Source of the DNA: Phenylobacterium sp.
GTDB lineage: Bacteria; Pseudomonadota; Alphaproteobacteria; Caulobacterales; Caulobacteraceae
DNA: 64,000 bases
Direction: 5' to 3'
Assembly: GCF_016793225.1 (NCBI RefSeq)
Contig: NZ_JAEUMN010000035.1
Span: 1 to 64,000, forward strand
Shown here: positions 6,619 through 15,786 of the stretch, one piece after another
Position numbering within the stretch: position 1 is the stretch's first letter
How the letters are laid out: each line of letters opens with the position of its first letter
Position numbers and translations under genes: made by a program
Notes under the pieces: model-generated
Database searches by the model: none
Told to the model about the DNA's origin: nothing
The model's input: only the letters and a program-made list of their open reading frames with translations

Positions 6619-8345
6619 CAGGCCATCTCCGCGATCGGAACTTCGATCGTAACGCTCGCGCCCTCGGGAGAGCTCTCGACGGTGAGCCGGCCCTGCAGCG
6701 CGCGGACGCGCTCCTGCAGCGAACGCGGCCCCACGCCCAGGGCGGCGAGCTCCTCGTCGCTGTGCAGGCCCGCGAAGCCGAACCCCTGCCCATCGTCGTC
6801 GATCTGGACCGTCAGGCCGCCCTCCGTCCCGAGCGTGGTGATGGAGACATGCGCCGCCTGGCCGTGCCGTACGGCGTTCGCCACCGCCTCGCGGACGATC
6901 CGGCCGATGTCATAGGCGGTGCGCTCGGTCACCGTCAGGGTCCGGGGAGTCACCTCGGCGGAAACGTGCGTGCTCCAGTGGCGGGACAGCCGCTGGGCCA
7001 GGGCGCCCAGCTCCTCGTCCAGCCGCACCATGATGGAGGCCTCGTCCGGACGCCGCGGACGCATGGCCGAGATGAACCCGCGAAGCTCGCGCTGCTCGTC
7101 GCCCAGGGCCACCCGGAGCGTCGCGAGCCGGGCCTGGGCCGCGTCCGGAAGCTGCCCGCTGCGAAGCATGGCCTCTAGCTGGAGGCTGGCTCCGGCCAGG
7201 AACTGCAGGACGCCGTCGTGGAGGTCGCGCGCCATGCGCATCCGCTCCTCCGAGGCGGCGCTCTCCCGGCGCACCCGCTGGGCCTGCCAGCGGCCGAGGC
7301 CGACCGAGACCTGGGCGCCGACCATCGCCCCGACGGCGAGGTCCTCGCTGGCCTGCTCCTCGTGGTCCAGAACCATGATCCAGCCGGATATGGGCTCCGC
7401 GTGCACCGGGATCACCAGGGCGTGGTCGAACGACGTCGCGCCGGTGACCGTGGCCGACAGCGGCGAGGCGCCGAGCCTCGCGAAGCCGCCCAGCCGCGAC
7501 ACCGTGCGGCCGGTGTTCCGATCGTAGAGGAAGACCGAGTCGGCCAGTTCGGGATGCACGAGCCACTCGTCCTCCGTCGGCGGCGCCCAGCGCTCGGTGA
7601 AGCCGTCGCCATCGGTCTGCACGGCCCGGACGTACGGCTCGTCGTCCTCGGCCCACAGGAAGACCCCGCGGCGCGCCCGGAACACGTTCAGCGCATGGGC
7701 GAGCCCTTCGCGGACTGGAGGGTCGGCGTCGTGCGCCGCATCGTTCATGGGATCGGAGAGCCGGGCCAGTTCCTCGACCACGCGCTCCTGGTGGCGCGCG
7801 AAGGCGGTGAGCAGGCCGATCACCACCGTGACGGTCCCCAGCCGCACCACGGTGGTCAGGGCGGCGCGGTCGCCGTCTCCCAGCGCGCCCAGCGCCGCGG
7901 GGATGAACGCGGCCACCGCGGCGGCGCCCATCGCCAGGGCGCCCCGCGAGCCCCACTGGACCGTGGCGCTCAGCACGAGGAAGAGCAGCGGGCTGAAGAA
8001 CGGACTGTCCGCGCCCTTGGTCAGGTAGAGGAGCGCGGTGAAGACGGCGAGGTCCACGCAGGCGGGCGCGTAGGGCGCGACCGTGAGCCAGTGGCTGGCC
8101 ATCCGGCTCCGCAGGGTGAGCAGCAGCGCAAGGCCGTAGACGAGGTAGAGGCCCAGCAGGAGCCGGACCAGCGCCCCGTGGTCGCCCTCCTCGAGGGCGC
8201 CCAGCGTCACCGACACCAGCAGGAAGGCGGCCAGCACCGCGCGACCCGCGGCCACCAGCCGCGCGCCCCGCACCGAATAGAGTTGCGCCCCGCTCACCCG
8301 CCAGCCCCTCGCGCACCCGGACCAAGGGACGCCTCGCCCCAGCAT
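6618..8345 (-). CDS. Membrane sensor histidine kinase, NarX/DegS type (HisKA_3)
   Basis: The protein is about 575 residues with the ATG at 8345. The N-terminal third has roughly six hydrophobic segments. A middle cytoplasmic region of about 160 residues (from LSDPMNDAAHD to VHAEPISGWIMVLDHE) resembles a GAF-like sensor. The dimerisation helix carries the phospho-accepting His (about residue 376) in RMARDLHDGVLQFLAG, and the HATPase domain has REAVANAVRHG and DDDGQGFGF. It phosphorylates the response regulator at 5989. The start is uncertain: a GTG at 8297 has a better ribosome-binding site (gagggg), and a GTG at 8405 is also open. The signal sensed is unknown. Confidence 0.9.
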   Translation of the reverse strand: MLGRGVPWSGCARGWRVSGAQLYSVRGARLVAAGRAVLAAFLLVSVTLGALEEGDHGALVRLLLGLYLVYGLALLLTLRSRMASHWLTVAPYAPACVDLAVFTALLYLTKGADSPFFSPLLFLVLSATVQWGSRGALAMGAAAVAAFIPAALGALGDGDRAALTTVVRLGTVTVVIGLLTAFARHQERVVEELARLSDPMNDAAHDADPPVREGLAHALNVFRARRGVFLWAEDDEPYVRAVQTDGDGFTERWAPPTEDEWLVHPELADSVFLYDRNTGRTVSRLGGFARLGASPLSATVTGATSFDHALVIPVHAEPISGWIMVLDHEEQASEDLAVGAMVGAQVSVGLGRWQAQRVRRESAASEERMRMARDLHDGVLQFLAGASLQLEAMLRSGQLPDAAQARLATLRVALGDEQRELRGFISAMRPRRPDEASIMVRLDEELGALAQRLSRHWSTHVSAEVTPRTLTVTERTAYDIGRIVREAVANAVRHGQAAHVSITTLGTEGGLTVQIDDDGQGFGFAGLHSDEELAALGVGPRSLQERVRALQGRLTVESSPEGASVTIEVPIAEMA

Positions 8346-8500
8346 GACCCATCCGACGGCGCCTGGGCGCCTGACCGAACGATAGGGGTCCGCTCCCGCC
8401 GTCACGCCAGATTGTTCGCGCCGGTCCGTCCCAGATAATCGGCCGCCATGCGAGGCAGCAAACTGTCTCAGTCGACGCGCCGAGGCGCGAGGGGATCAGG

Positions 8501-9280
8501 ATGTTGAAGTCTGCAAGGGTGCTTTCGGCGGCGGGGCTTGCCCTGGCCATCCTCGGCGGCGCGTCCGCATCGGCGGCGACGTTCGTGGACTTCACGAAGA
8601 AGCCCGGGTCCGGCGCCACGAACGTCCGCTGGATCAAGAACAACACCAGCGGACGGCTGATCACCGGCGGCGCGTCCGCGACGCAGCCCGTGGCCCAGGC
8701 CGTGATCTTCAACTTCCAGGAGCCGGACCTGCTGGTCGCGCTGGGCCTGTTCGGGCTGCAGGCCAACTTCGTGCTGGACGGCGCCGCGGTGAACAGCCCG
8801 GCCATGACGACCGCCGAAGGCTGGACCCAGGCCGGCGTGACCGGAACCTTCGCGTTCACGCTCAACCAGGCGCTGACGCCGACTCAGATCGCGGCCTCGG
8901 GCTGCCAGAACGCCTGCACGAACCTGCTGTCGGGGTCGTTCACGAACGGGATCATCAAGGGCCTCGGCAACGCCGGTTCGTTCACCGTGGCCGACTCGGG
9001 GACGCAGTCGGTCAGCTTCACCTCGGACTTCCTGCAGTTTCCGGGCGGCCTGGAGAACATGACGCTGACGCTGGGCTCGGTCGTCGGCTCGCCCAGCATC
9101 GGCCACCTGCCGGGCAAGGCGCTCAACACGTTCAAGGCCAGCGCGACCGGATCGTTCGGCTCCGACCCGGGCCCGACCGGGTACGTTCCCGAACCGGCCA
9201 CCTGGGGGCTGATGATCATGGGCTTCCTGGGCGCCGGCGCGATGATCCGCCGCCGACGCGCGAGCCCGGCCGCCGCCTGA
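8501..9280 (+). CDS. PEP-CTERM (PEPxxWG) sorting-domain surface protein
   Basis: The 259-residue protein has an N-terminal signal peptide (MLKSARVLSAAGLAL, cleavage near ASAA), a beta-rich, Thr/Ser/Gly-rich body without a recognised enzyme domain, and a C-terminal sorting signal: VPEPATWG (P230-E231-P232, W235), a hydrophobic helix and an Arg cluster at 250-253. In other Proteobacteria such tails are recognised and cleaved by an exosortase, and the proteins reach the cell surface or exopolysaccharide matrix. No exosortase is present in this window. Two cysteines (GCQNAC) could form a disulfide. It is divergent from the two-component system and its stop abuts that of the TSUP gene. Confidence 0.85.
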   Translation: MLKSARVLSAAGLALAILGGASASAATFVDFTKKPGSGATNVRWIKNNTSGRLITGGASATQPVAQAVIFNFQEPDLLVALGLFGLQANFVLDGAAVNSPAMTTAEGWTQAGVTGTFAFTLNQALTPTQIAASGCQNACTNLLSGSFTNGIIKGLGNAGSFTVADSGTQSVSFTSDFLQFPGGLENMTLTLGSVVGSPSIGHLPGKALNTFKASATGSFGSDPGPTGYVPEPATWGLMIMGFLGAGAMIRRRRASPAAA

Positions 9281-10036
9281 TCAGCCCGTCGTCACCGCCT
9301 TCCAGATCAGCTGGACCCCGACCGGGATCATCAGCAGGTACACCAGGGTGTAGAAGCGCTCGGCCTGGACGCGGCGGACCAGCCAGACGCCGGCGAAGGT
9401 CGAGGCGATCGCCACGGGCAGCAGGACCGCCACCGTGAGGAGGTTCTCGCGGGTGAACTGGCCGAGCGCCGCATAGGCGGGGACCTTCAGCCAGTTCACG
9501 GCGGCGAAGAAGATGGCCGTGGTGCCCACCAGCGCCCCCGGCGTCAGCCCCCGCGGCATCACCCACATCTGGAACGGCGGCCCGCCGGCGTGGGCGATCT
9601 GGCTCGTGAAGCCGGAAACGACGCCGAACAGGACCCCGACCGCCGGAGGCGAGGACGCGGGCGCCTGGACCCGTCCGCCGCGCGCGATCCACAGCCGGTG
9701 CAGCGCGAAGAGGATCGAGATCGCGCCCAGCACGCCCAGGACGGCGGCCGCCGAGACCTTCGCCGCCAGCAGGTAGCCCAGGAGGATGCCGGCCGCCGCG
9801 CCCGGCAGCATCACCATCAGCACGCCCCGGTCCCAGTCCCGGCGGAAGGCCCAGACGCTGACGCTGTCCTGCACGATCAGGATGGGCAGCAGGATCGCCG
9901 CGGCCTGCACGGGCGAGACCGCCATGGCGAGCAGCGGCATGGATACCGCGCCGACGCCGGAGAACCCGCCCTTGGCGAGCCCCATCAGCGCCACGGCCGG
10001 CACGGCGAGCGCGTAGAAGATCGGATCCTGGATCAT
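9281..10036 (-). CDS. TSUP (TauE/SafE) family sulfite/sulfonate-type exporter
   Basis: This 251-residue membrane protein has seven to eight hydrophobic segments. It shows the TSUP repeats: AKGGFSGVGAVSMPLLA near residue 22 and SGFTSQIAHAGGPPFQMW near 140, each with the glycine-rich hallmark of the family. Members move sulfur-containing or organic anions across the inner membrane. It lies 19 nt downstream of the 2OG-oxygenase gene on the same strand, and the stop codons of this gene and the PEP-CTERM gene are directly adjacent (TGA|TCA). The substrate cannot be assigned. Confidence 0.9.
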   Translation of the reverse strand: MIQDPIFYALAVPAVALMGLAKGGFSGVGAVSMPLLAMAVSPVQAAAILLPILIVQDSVSVWAFRRDWDRGVLMVMLPGAAAGILLGYLLAAKVSAAAVLGVLGAISILFALHRLWIARGGRVQAPASSPPAVGVLFGVVSGFTSQIAHAGGPPFQMWVMPRGLTPGALVGTTAIFFAAVNWLKVPAYAALGQFTRENLLTVAVLLPVAIASTFAGVWLVRRVQAERFYTLVYLLMIPVGVQLIWKAVTTG

Positions 10037-10055
10037 GCCCCGGGGCGGACGCCGC

Positions 10056-11009
10056 TCAGGTGAGCTTGATCTCCTTCAGGCGCTCCTGGAGGTAGCCGTC
10101 GGCCGTGATCGGCTCGGGGTAGCGATCGGGGTGCTCGGCGTCGATCGTCTCCGGCAGCGTCCGGATCAGGTAGTCCGAGTTGAAGTGCAGGAAGAAAGGC
10201 GTCGAGTAGCGCGGGAAGCCCCGCCGCTCGGGCGCCGGGTTGACCACCCGGTGCGTCGTGGATGGCAGCTTGTGGTTCACCAGTCGCTGCAGCATGTCGC
10301 CGATGTTGCAGACCAGGCTGCCGGCCGGCGGGTTGATGGCGATCCAGCGCCCGTCGTGGTCCTTCACCTCCAGCCCCGCCTCCTCGGCGCCGAGCAGCAG
10401 GGTGATGACGTTGATGTCCTCGTGGGCGCCGGCGCGGATGTGCGGACCGTCCTGCGGCACCGGCGGATAGTGCAGCAGGCGCAGGATCGAATTGCCCACG
10501 TCCACCTTGTCGTCGAAGAAGTGGCGCGGCAGGCCGAGGTAGACGCTGATCGCCTCCAGCACCTTCAGGCCCATGGCGTCGAGCGCGTCGTACAGCCACT
10601 GCACCGCCTCGCGGAACTGCGGCAGCTCGGCGTCGGGCCAGACGTTGTCGGCCATGTGGTCGCGGAAGCGGTGGCCGGCCGGCAGGTTGCGGCCCACGTG
10701 CCAGAATTCCTTGAGGTCGTAGTGGGTGTGGCCCTTGGCCGTCTCGATGCCGAAGGGCGTGTAGCCGCGCTGGCCGCCGACCCCCAGCTTGTACTTGAGC
10801 TTCGTCGCCTCGGGCAGGGCGAAGAACGCCTTGATCTGCCCCAGCGCGGCGTCAATCCGGTCCTGCGGCAGGCCGTGGTCGCCGATCACCGCGAACCCCC
10901 AGCGGGCATAGCTGTCGCCGAGGTTGCGGCTGAAGGTGTCGAAGTCCCTGTCGAACAGGGTGAAGGAGACGGGCTCGATAGAGTCCTGAAGGTGCAGGGC
11001 CTGGCTCAT
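10056..11009 (-). CDS. Isopenicillin-N-synthase-like 2-oxoglutarate/Fe(II) dioxygenase
   Basis: The 317-residue protein has an N-terminal DIOX_N region (RNLGDSYARWGFAVIGDHGL) and a C-terminal 2OG-FeII_Oxy domain. Iron ligands are H196 and D198 in GAHEDINVITLL and H253 in TTHRVVNP. The co-substrate RxS motif is R267-x-S269 (PRYSTPFF). Bacterial members oxidise diverse small molecules; true isopenicillin N synthase activity is not expected. It precedes the TSUP transporter (19 nt), suggesting a catabolic or export partnership for one compound. The substrate is unknown. Confidence 0.92.
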   Translation of the reverse strand: MSQALHLQDSIEPVSFTLFDRDFDTFSRNLGDSYARWGFAVIGDHGLPQDRIDAALGQIKAFFALPEATKLKYKLGVGGQRGYTPFGIETAKGHTHYDLKEFWHVGRNLPAGHRFRDHMADNVWPDAELPQFREAVQWLYDALDAMGLKVLEAISVYLGLPRHFFDDKVDVGNSILRLLHYPPVPQDGPHIRAGAHEDINVITLLLGAEEAGLEVKDHDGRWIAINPPAGSLVCNIGDMLQRLVNHKLPSTTHRVVNPAPERRGFPRYSTPFFLHFNSDYLIRTLPETIDAEHPDRYPEPITADGYLQERLKEIKLT

Positions 11010-11071
11010 GGCCGCCTTCTACACCCGGGTCCGACCGTCGGCCACTGCGGTGTCGACGCGATGGAAGGGCT

Positions 11072-11266
11072 CTACACGCGACGGTTCGGCGCGGCGGGCT
11101 CCGCGAGCTGGCTCCGCGCCAGGATGCTGATCACGCAGGCGGCGGCGGCGGCGCGGGTGGGCGCCGCGCCCTGCTCGACGCGGCCATCGTCCTTCAGCGC
11201 CCGCCACGTCCAGTGCGAGGGGCCGTCAGGGCAGATCGAAAAGGCGAAGGGCTTGAGGTCGGGCAT
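11072..11266 (-). CDS. Small conserved protein of unknown function (64 aa)
   Basis: An ATG at 11266 opens a 64-residue frame: MPDLKPFAFSICPDGPSHW, then TWRALKDDGRVEQGAAPTRA and an alanine-rich helix ending in a basic tail. The arrangement of a WxW-containing strand, a D-DG turn and an alanine-rich helix with TRAAAAACVI resembles a widespread small alphaproteobacterial family that I know only as hypothetical. It sits between the 2OG-oxygenase and the haem-oxygenase-fold protein, all on the minus strand. A longer in-frame extension to 11539 exists but overlaps the neighbour and starts without homology. Confidence 0.6.
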   Translation of the reverse strand: MPDLKPFAFSICPDGPSHWTWRALKDDGRVEQGAAPTRAAAAACVISILARSQLAEPAAPNRRV

Positions 11267-11307
11267 GCTCGTTACTCGCTTGCACAGGGGTCGGGCGCTG
11301 CGCCCGG

Positions 11308-12240
11308 TCACTCGGCTGCGTAGACCAGCGGGTGCGCGTGGGCCCAGAGGTAGGCCCGGTAGGCTTCGAAGCACTGCTCCCCGCAGATCAGCCGCATCAT
11401 CGCCCCTTCGGCGAGCGGACGCGCGCGGCGTCCGTCCTCCTCGACCAGGGGCGCGAGGGCCTCGGCGTTCCAGGCCCGCGAATGCTCGACGTCCAGGTTG
11501 GCGTGCAGCTGGAAGTACTTTCGCGCGATGGGCGGGCAATCGAGGCGCTTCAGGCCGTCGGCGATGCTGGCGACCCGCGTGGGCGCGGTCAGCTCCACGA
11601 CGCCCAGGGCCCCCACCGACTGGTAGGTGTAGCGGCGCGTCGTCGCGAGCGCGGTCATGGTGTTGGCGAGGGCCAGCGCCTGCCAGCAGGTGCCGTCGAT
11701 GTCGGGCGCCAGCTCAAGCTCCTCGACGGTCCGCTCGAGCATCGGGCCATGCATGCCGCCGGCCGCGCCGCGCCCCATCTCGTCCCAGTAGTTGCGGGCG
11801 AGCTCCAGCTTGGGCCGCTGGGGCAGCTTGACCTGGGTGTACGCCACCAGGTCGTCGAACCCGGCTTCCCCGGCCGCCTCCTGGGTGAGGAACCACTTCA
11901 TCTGCTCGCGGCTGGCGTTCGTCGCGAGCCAGTCGAACAGCGGATCCCACTGCCCCGGGCCCGAGTCCTTGAGGCTCTCGAACCAGGCGACGAAGGGTTC
12001 GGCCTGGGTGGGCACGTTGGCCACCAGCGGGGCGACGTGGCGGCGGAAGGCCTCGATGAAGGCCCCCTCCAGCCGCAGCATCTGGTGTTCCCGCTCCAGC
12101 TCAGCCTTCCAGTCGGGCGTGGGCAGGCGCGGCTCGAGCCGCTCGCGGTTCCAGTGTGCGAGGGCCCGGTGCAGGGCCTCGGCGTCGGGTACGCGGGGCG
12201 TGAACTCCCCCAGATTCGCCAGTCGCAGGGCCGGAAACAT
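11308..12240 (-). CDS. Iron-containing redox enzyme family protein (haem-oxygenase-like fold)
   Basis: The 310-residue, mostly alpha-helical protein matches the Haem_oxygenas_2 / iron-containing redox enzyme family. Acidic and histidine ligands typical of a di-iron site are spread over helices: EREHQMLRLEGAFIEAFRRH (about 58-77), EAAGEAGFDDL and HANLDVEHSRAW near 250. Some members use a di-iron centre for oxidative chemistry, while others relate to TenA or PqqC; no substrate is evident. The start ATG is at 12240 and the preceding gene (Kef antiporter) ends 80 nt upstream. Confidence 0.8.
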   Translation of the reverse strand: MFPALRLANLGEFTPRVPDAEALHRALAHWNRERLEPRLPTPDWKAELEREHQMLRLEGAFIEAFRRHVAPLVANVPTQAEPFVAWFESLKDSGPGQWDPLFDWLATNASREQMKWFLTQEAAGEAGFDDLVAYTQVKLPQRPKLELARNYWDEMGRGAAGGMHGPMLERTVEELELAPDIDGTCWQALALANTMTALATTRRYTYQSVGALGVVELTAPTRVASIADGLKRLDCPPIARKYFQLHANLDVEHSRAWNAEALAPLVEEDGRRARPLAEGAMMRLICGEQCFEAYRAYLWAHAHPLVYAAE

Positions 12241-12320
12241 GGTCGTCCTAGAGCTGCTTCGAGGGCCGGTAGAACCCCCCTGGGCACGCCTTGTTCCGAC
12301 TCTCACGGTCTCCGCGATCG

Positions 12321-14165
12321 TCAGGACGCCGTTGGCGCCGCCTCCTCTTCCTCGGCCTCCAGGCGGGCCATTTCGGTCTGGATCAGGCGCTCGAAGGTCT
12401 CGCGCGAGGCCCGGGTCGCCTCGATGTAGCGGTCCTCCTCGGCATAGGTGGGTTGCAGCCGGCGGAAGAGCGCCTCGTCGTGTTCGCGGAAGATCACCGC
12501 CGAGCGCAGCGCCCGCCGGTCCGTGAACCCGAGCCTCACCAGGGCGCGGCGCCCGAAGTTCAGCGCGCTCTCGTAGGTCTCGCGCTCCACATCGTCGGCG
12601 CCGGCGGCGAGCAGCTCGTAGGCGTGACGGCGGTCGTAGGCGCGCGCGATCACCGCCAGATCGGGGAAGGCCTCCTTGGCGAGTTCCACCACCTCCTGGG
12701 CCTTGGCGCGGTCGTCGATGGCCACGATCAGCAGCCGCGCCTTGTCGGCGCCGGCCTGGCGCAGGAGGTCCAGCCGGCTGGCGTCGCCGTAGTGGACCCG
12801 CCAGCCGAACCGCCGGATCAGGTCCAGCTGCTCGATCGAGGAATCCAGCAGGACGACCCGGAAGCCGTTGGCGATCAGCAGGCGGGTGGCGATCTGTCCG
12901 AAGCGGCCGAAGCCCGCCACGATCACCTCGGGCGCACCCTCGTCGAACGGCAGCCGCTCGGGCTCGGGCCGCGCGGTGGCCCGGCTCATCACCAGCCGGT
13001 CGTAGGCGGTGAAGGCGAGCGGCGTCAGGGCCATCGAGAGCGCGACCACCGCGGTCGCCAGCTCGGCCTCCCCGGCCGTGAACACGCGCGCGCCGGCCGC
13101 GAACCCCAGCAGCACGAACGCGAACTCGCCGCCCTGGGCCAGGGCCACGGCGACCATGCCGCATTCGCGCCGGTTCTTGCCCAGGAAGAACCCGGAGCCG
13201 AACATCGCCGCGAACTTCGCGACCATCAGGGCCAGGGTCAGGCCGAAGATGAGCACGGGCTGCGCGGCCACGAGGCCCAGGTTCAGCCCGGCCCCCACGG
13301 TGATGAAGAAGAGACCCAGGAGCAGCCCGCGGAACGGCTCGATGTCGGTCTCGATCTCGCGCCGGAACTCGCTCTCGGCCAGAACCACGCCCGCCAGGAA
13401 GGCGCCGAGCGCCGGCGAGAGGCCCACCAGCTCCATCAGGGCGGCCACCGCCACCACCAGCAGCAGGGCCGAGGCCGTGAAGATCTCGCGCAGGCGGGCC
13501 GCGGCGATGAAGCGGAACATCGGGCGCATCAGGTAGCGGCCCCCGACGACGACGATCGCCACCGCGCCGAAGGTGGCCAGCACCCGCACCCACTCCGGCT
13601 GGCCGCCCAGCACGCCGGCGTGCGCCGACGGGCCCGCCGCCGCCCCGTCGGCGCTCAGCAGGGGCAGCAGGGCGAACAGCGGGATCACCGCCAGGTCCTG
13701 GAACAGGAGGACGCCGAACGAGGCGCGGCCCACGGCCCCCTGGCGCAGGCCCCGCTCCTCCAGGTTCGACAGCACGATGGCTGTCGAAGACAGGGCCAGG
13801 ATCAGCCCGGCCGCCACGGCCACCGCCGGCGTGGCGCCCAGGGCCAGGACGATCCCGCCGATCACCGCGGCGCTGGTCGTCATCTGCAGCAGGCCCAGGC
13901 CGAAGATCGCGTTCCGCATCTGCCAGAGCAGGGCCGGCCTGACCTCGAGCCCGATCAGGAAGAGCAGGATGACCACGCCGAACTCGGCGAAGGCCATCAC
14001 GTCGGCCGGCTCGCCCACGAGGTCGAGGACGAAGGGCCCCACCAGGGCCCCGGCGATGAGGTAGCCCAGCACCGAGCCCAGCCCCAGCCGCTTGGCGATC
14101 GGCACCGAAAGCACCGCGGCCGCGAGGTAGACGAGGGCCTGGGTCAGGGCGTTGTCGGCATGCAT
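12321..14165 (-). CDS. Kef/CPA2-type monovalent cation:proton antiporter with TrkA-N domain
   Basis: The 614-residue protein has an N-terminal Na/H-exchanger domain of about twelve helices (GSVLGYLIAGALVGPF near 32, GLEVRPALLWQMRN near 95) and, from about residue 405, a RCK/TrkA-N Rossmann domain (VIVAGFGRFGQIATRLL, GDASRLDLLRQAGADK). A charged C-terminal tail of about 70 residues follows. Such proteins exchange K+ or Na+ for H+, gated by nucleotide or thiol ligands. Whether this one is a glutathione-gated KefB/C cannot be told. No ancillary KefF/G flavoprotein gene is adjacent. Confidence 0.92.
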   Translation of the reverse strand: MHADNALTQALVYLAAAVLSVPIAKRLGLGSVLGYLIAGALVGPFVLDLVGEPADVMAFAEFGVVILLFLIGLEVRPALLWQMRNAIFGLGLLQMTTSAAVIGGIVLALGATPAVAVAAGLILALSSTAIVLSNLEERGLRQGAVGRASFGVLLFQDLAVIPLFALLPLLSADGAAAGPSAHAGVLGGQPEWVRVLATFGAVAIVVVGGRYLMRPMFRFIAAARLREIFTASALLLVVAVAALMELVGLSPALGAFLAGVVLAESEFRREIETDIEPFRGLLLGLFFITVGAGLNLGLVAAQPVLIFGLTLALMVAKFAAMFGSGFFLGKNRRECGMVAVALAQGGEFAFVLLGFAAGARVFTAGEAELATAVVALSMALTPLAFTAYDRLVMSRATARPEPERLPFDEGAPEVIVAGFGRFGQIATRLLIANGFRVVLLDSSIEQLDLIRRFGWRVHYGDASRLDLLRQAGADKARLLIVAIDDRAKAQEVVELAKEAFPDLAVIARAYDRRHAYELLAAGADDVERETYESALNFGRRALVRLGFTDRRALRSAVIFREHDEALFRRLQPTYAEEDRYIEATRASRETFERLIQTEMARLEAEEEEAAPTAS

Positions 14166-14272
14166 CCCGCCACTCTAGACCGGAAAGCAGGCGGTCCGTC
14201 CCAAATCATCATTGGGTGAATTATTTTCCGCGACCGGTTCTCAATCGCGCCGTTGCGGCGTATTGGGCGGAC

Positions 14273-14983
14273 ATGGCGAACAAGGTGCGCAAGGACGCGG
14301 TCGAGGCGCTGCAAGGGCTGCTCTTCGACGGCATGACGATCATGGCGGGCGGCTTCGGGCTCTGCGGCATCCCGGAGAACCTGATCGCGGCGATCCGAGC
14401 TTCCGGGGTCAAGGACCTGACCGTGGTGTCGAACAACTGCGGCGTCGACGACTTCGGACTCGGCGTGCTGCTGGCCGGCGGTCAGATCCGCAAGATGATC
14501 TCGAGCTACGTGGGCGAGAACAAGCTGTTCGCCGAGCTCTACCTGTCGGGCAAGCTGGAGCTGGAGTTCAACCCGCAGGGCACGCTCGCCGAGCGGATCC
14601 GGGCGGGCGGCGCGGGCATCCCCGCCTTCTTCACCAAGACCGGCGTCGGCACCCTGGTGGCCGAGGGCAAGGAGGTCCGCGAGTTCGACGGCGAGCTCTA
14701 TGTGATGGAGCGGGGCCTCACCGCCGACCTGTCGATCGTCAAGGCCTGGAAGGGCGACGCCGAGGGCAACCTCGTCTACCGGATGACCGCGCGGAACTTC
14801 AATCCGATGATGGCCACCGCCGGAAAGGTCTGCGTGGCCGAGGTCGAGCACCTGGTCGAGGTCGGCGCGCTGGACCCCGACCAGATCCACACCCCCGGCA
14901 TCTTCGTCGACCGGATCCTGCAGGGGACGCACGAAAAGCGGATCGAGCAGCGCACCACGCGCAAGCTGGAAGGAGCGGCGTGA
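14273..14983 (+). CDS. scoA: 3-oxoacid CoA-transferase subunit A
   Basis: This 236-residue protein matches the alpha subunit of succinyl-CoA:3-ketoacid CoA-transferase: [19 protein letters not shown] near the N-terminus (CoA-binding glycine-rich loop), then [17 protein letters not shown] and [19 protein letters not shown]. With subunit B it moves CoA from succinyl-CoA to acetoacetate, allowing ketone-body and PHB-derived acetoacetate use. The ATG at 14273 was chosen over an upstream in-frame ATG at 14216 because homology begins there. It overlaps subunit B by one base, with an AAGGAG ribosome-binding site for B inside its 3' end. Confidence 0.94.
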   Translation: MANKVRKDAVEALQGLLFDGMTIMAGGFGLCGIPENLIAAIRASGVKDLTVVSNNCGVDDFGLGVLLAGGQIRKMISSYVGENKLFAELYLSGKLELEFNPQGTLAERIRAGGAGIPAFFTKTGVGTLVAEGKEVREFDGELYVMERGLTADLSIVKAWKGDAEGNLVYRMTARNFNPMMATAGKVCVAEVEHLVEVGALDPDQIHTPGIFVDRILQGTHEKRIEQRTTRKLEGAA

Positions 14984-15651
14984 TGGCCCAGGACAGCAAG
15001 GGTTGGACCCGCGACCAGATCGCCGCCCGCGCCGCGCGCGAGCTGCGCGACGGCTTCTACGTGAACCTGGGAATCGGCATCCCGACCCTGGTGGCCAACT
15101 ACATCCCCTCGGGCGTCAGCGTCACGCTGCAGAGCGAGAACGGCATGCTGGGCATGGGTCCGTTCCCCACCGAGAACGAGGTCGACGCCGACCTCATCAA
15201 CGCCGGCAAGCAGACCATCACGGCCCTGCCCTCCAGCTCGTTCTTCTCGTCGGCCGACTCGTTCGCGATGATCCGGGGCGGCCACATCGACCTGTCCATC
15301 CTGGGCGCCATGCAGGTGGCCGAGAACGGCGACCTCGCGAACTGGATGGTGCCCGGCAAGATGGTGAAGGGCATGGGCGGCGCCATGGACCTGGTGGCCG
15401 GCGTCAAGCGCGTGGTCGTGGTCATGGAGCACACCGAAAAGACCGGCGCGCCCAAGCTGCTGAAGGCCTGCACCCTGCCGCTCACCGGGGCCGGCGTGGT
15501 GGACCTGGTGATCACCGACCTGGGCGTCTTCGAGGTGAACCGCGGGAAATCGCCGCTGACCCTGCTCGAACTGGCCGACGGCGTGACCGTCGACGAGGTG
15601 CGCGCGAAGACCGAGGCCGCGTTCCGGGTGGCGGAGGGCGTCGGGGCCTAG
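14983..15651 (+). CDS. scoB: 3-oxoacid CoA-transferase subunit B
   Basis: The 222-residue protein is the beta subunit. The catalytic glutamate, which forms the enzyme-CoA thioester, is E52 in [11 protein letters not shown], preceded by [15 protein letters not shown]. Later conserved blocks are [19 protein letters not shown] and [11 protein letters not shown]. It forms the active heterotetramer with the product of the overlapping upstream gene. Length is normal for the family. Confidence 0.95.
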   Translation: MAQDSKGWTRDQIAARAARELRDGFYVNLGIGIPTLVANYIPSGVSVTLQSENGMLGMGPFPTENEVDADLINAGKQTITALPSSSFFSSADSFAMIRGGHIDLSILGAMQVAENGDLANWMVPGKMVKGMGGAMDLVAGVKRVVVVMEHTEKTGAPKLLKACTLPLTGAGVVDLVITDLGVFEVNRGKSPLTLLELADGVTVDEVRAKTEAAFRVAEGVGA

Positions 15652-15786
15652 GGGTCAGCCGCCGGCGCGGGCATCGCGTCGATGCGCAGGCCGCATCGCG
15701 GCCTCGCTTGAAGCCTTGCGGGCGCCGTCTCACGTATTGACGCATGGACTTGCCGGACCGGCGAGACGTGAGGAATGCTGCCGACC

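Noticed and set aside
10056-11009. Isopenicillin N synthase / beta-lactam biosynthesis
   Set aside because: The iron and RxS motifs fit the superfamily, but no ACV synthetase or other beta-lactam genes are nearby, and this family name covers many unrelated bacterial oxygenases.
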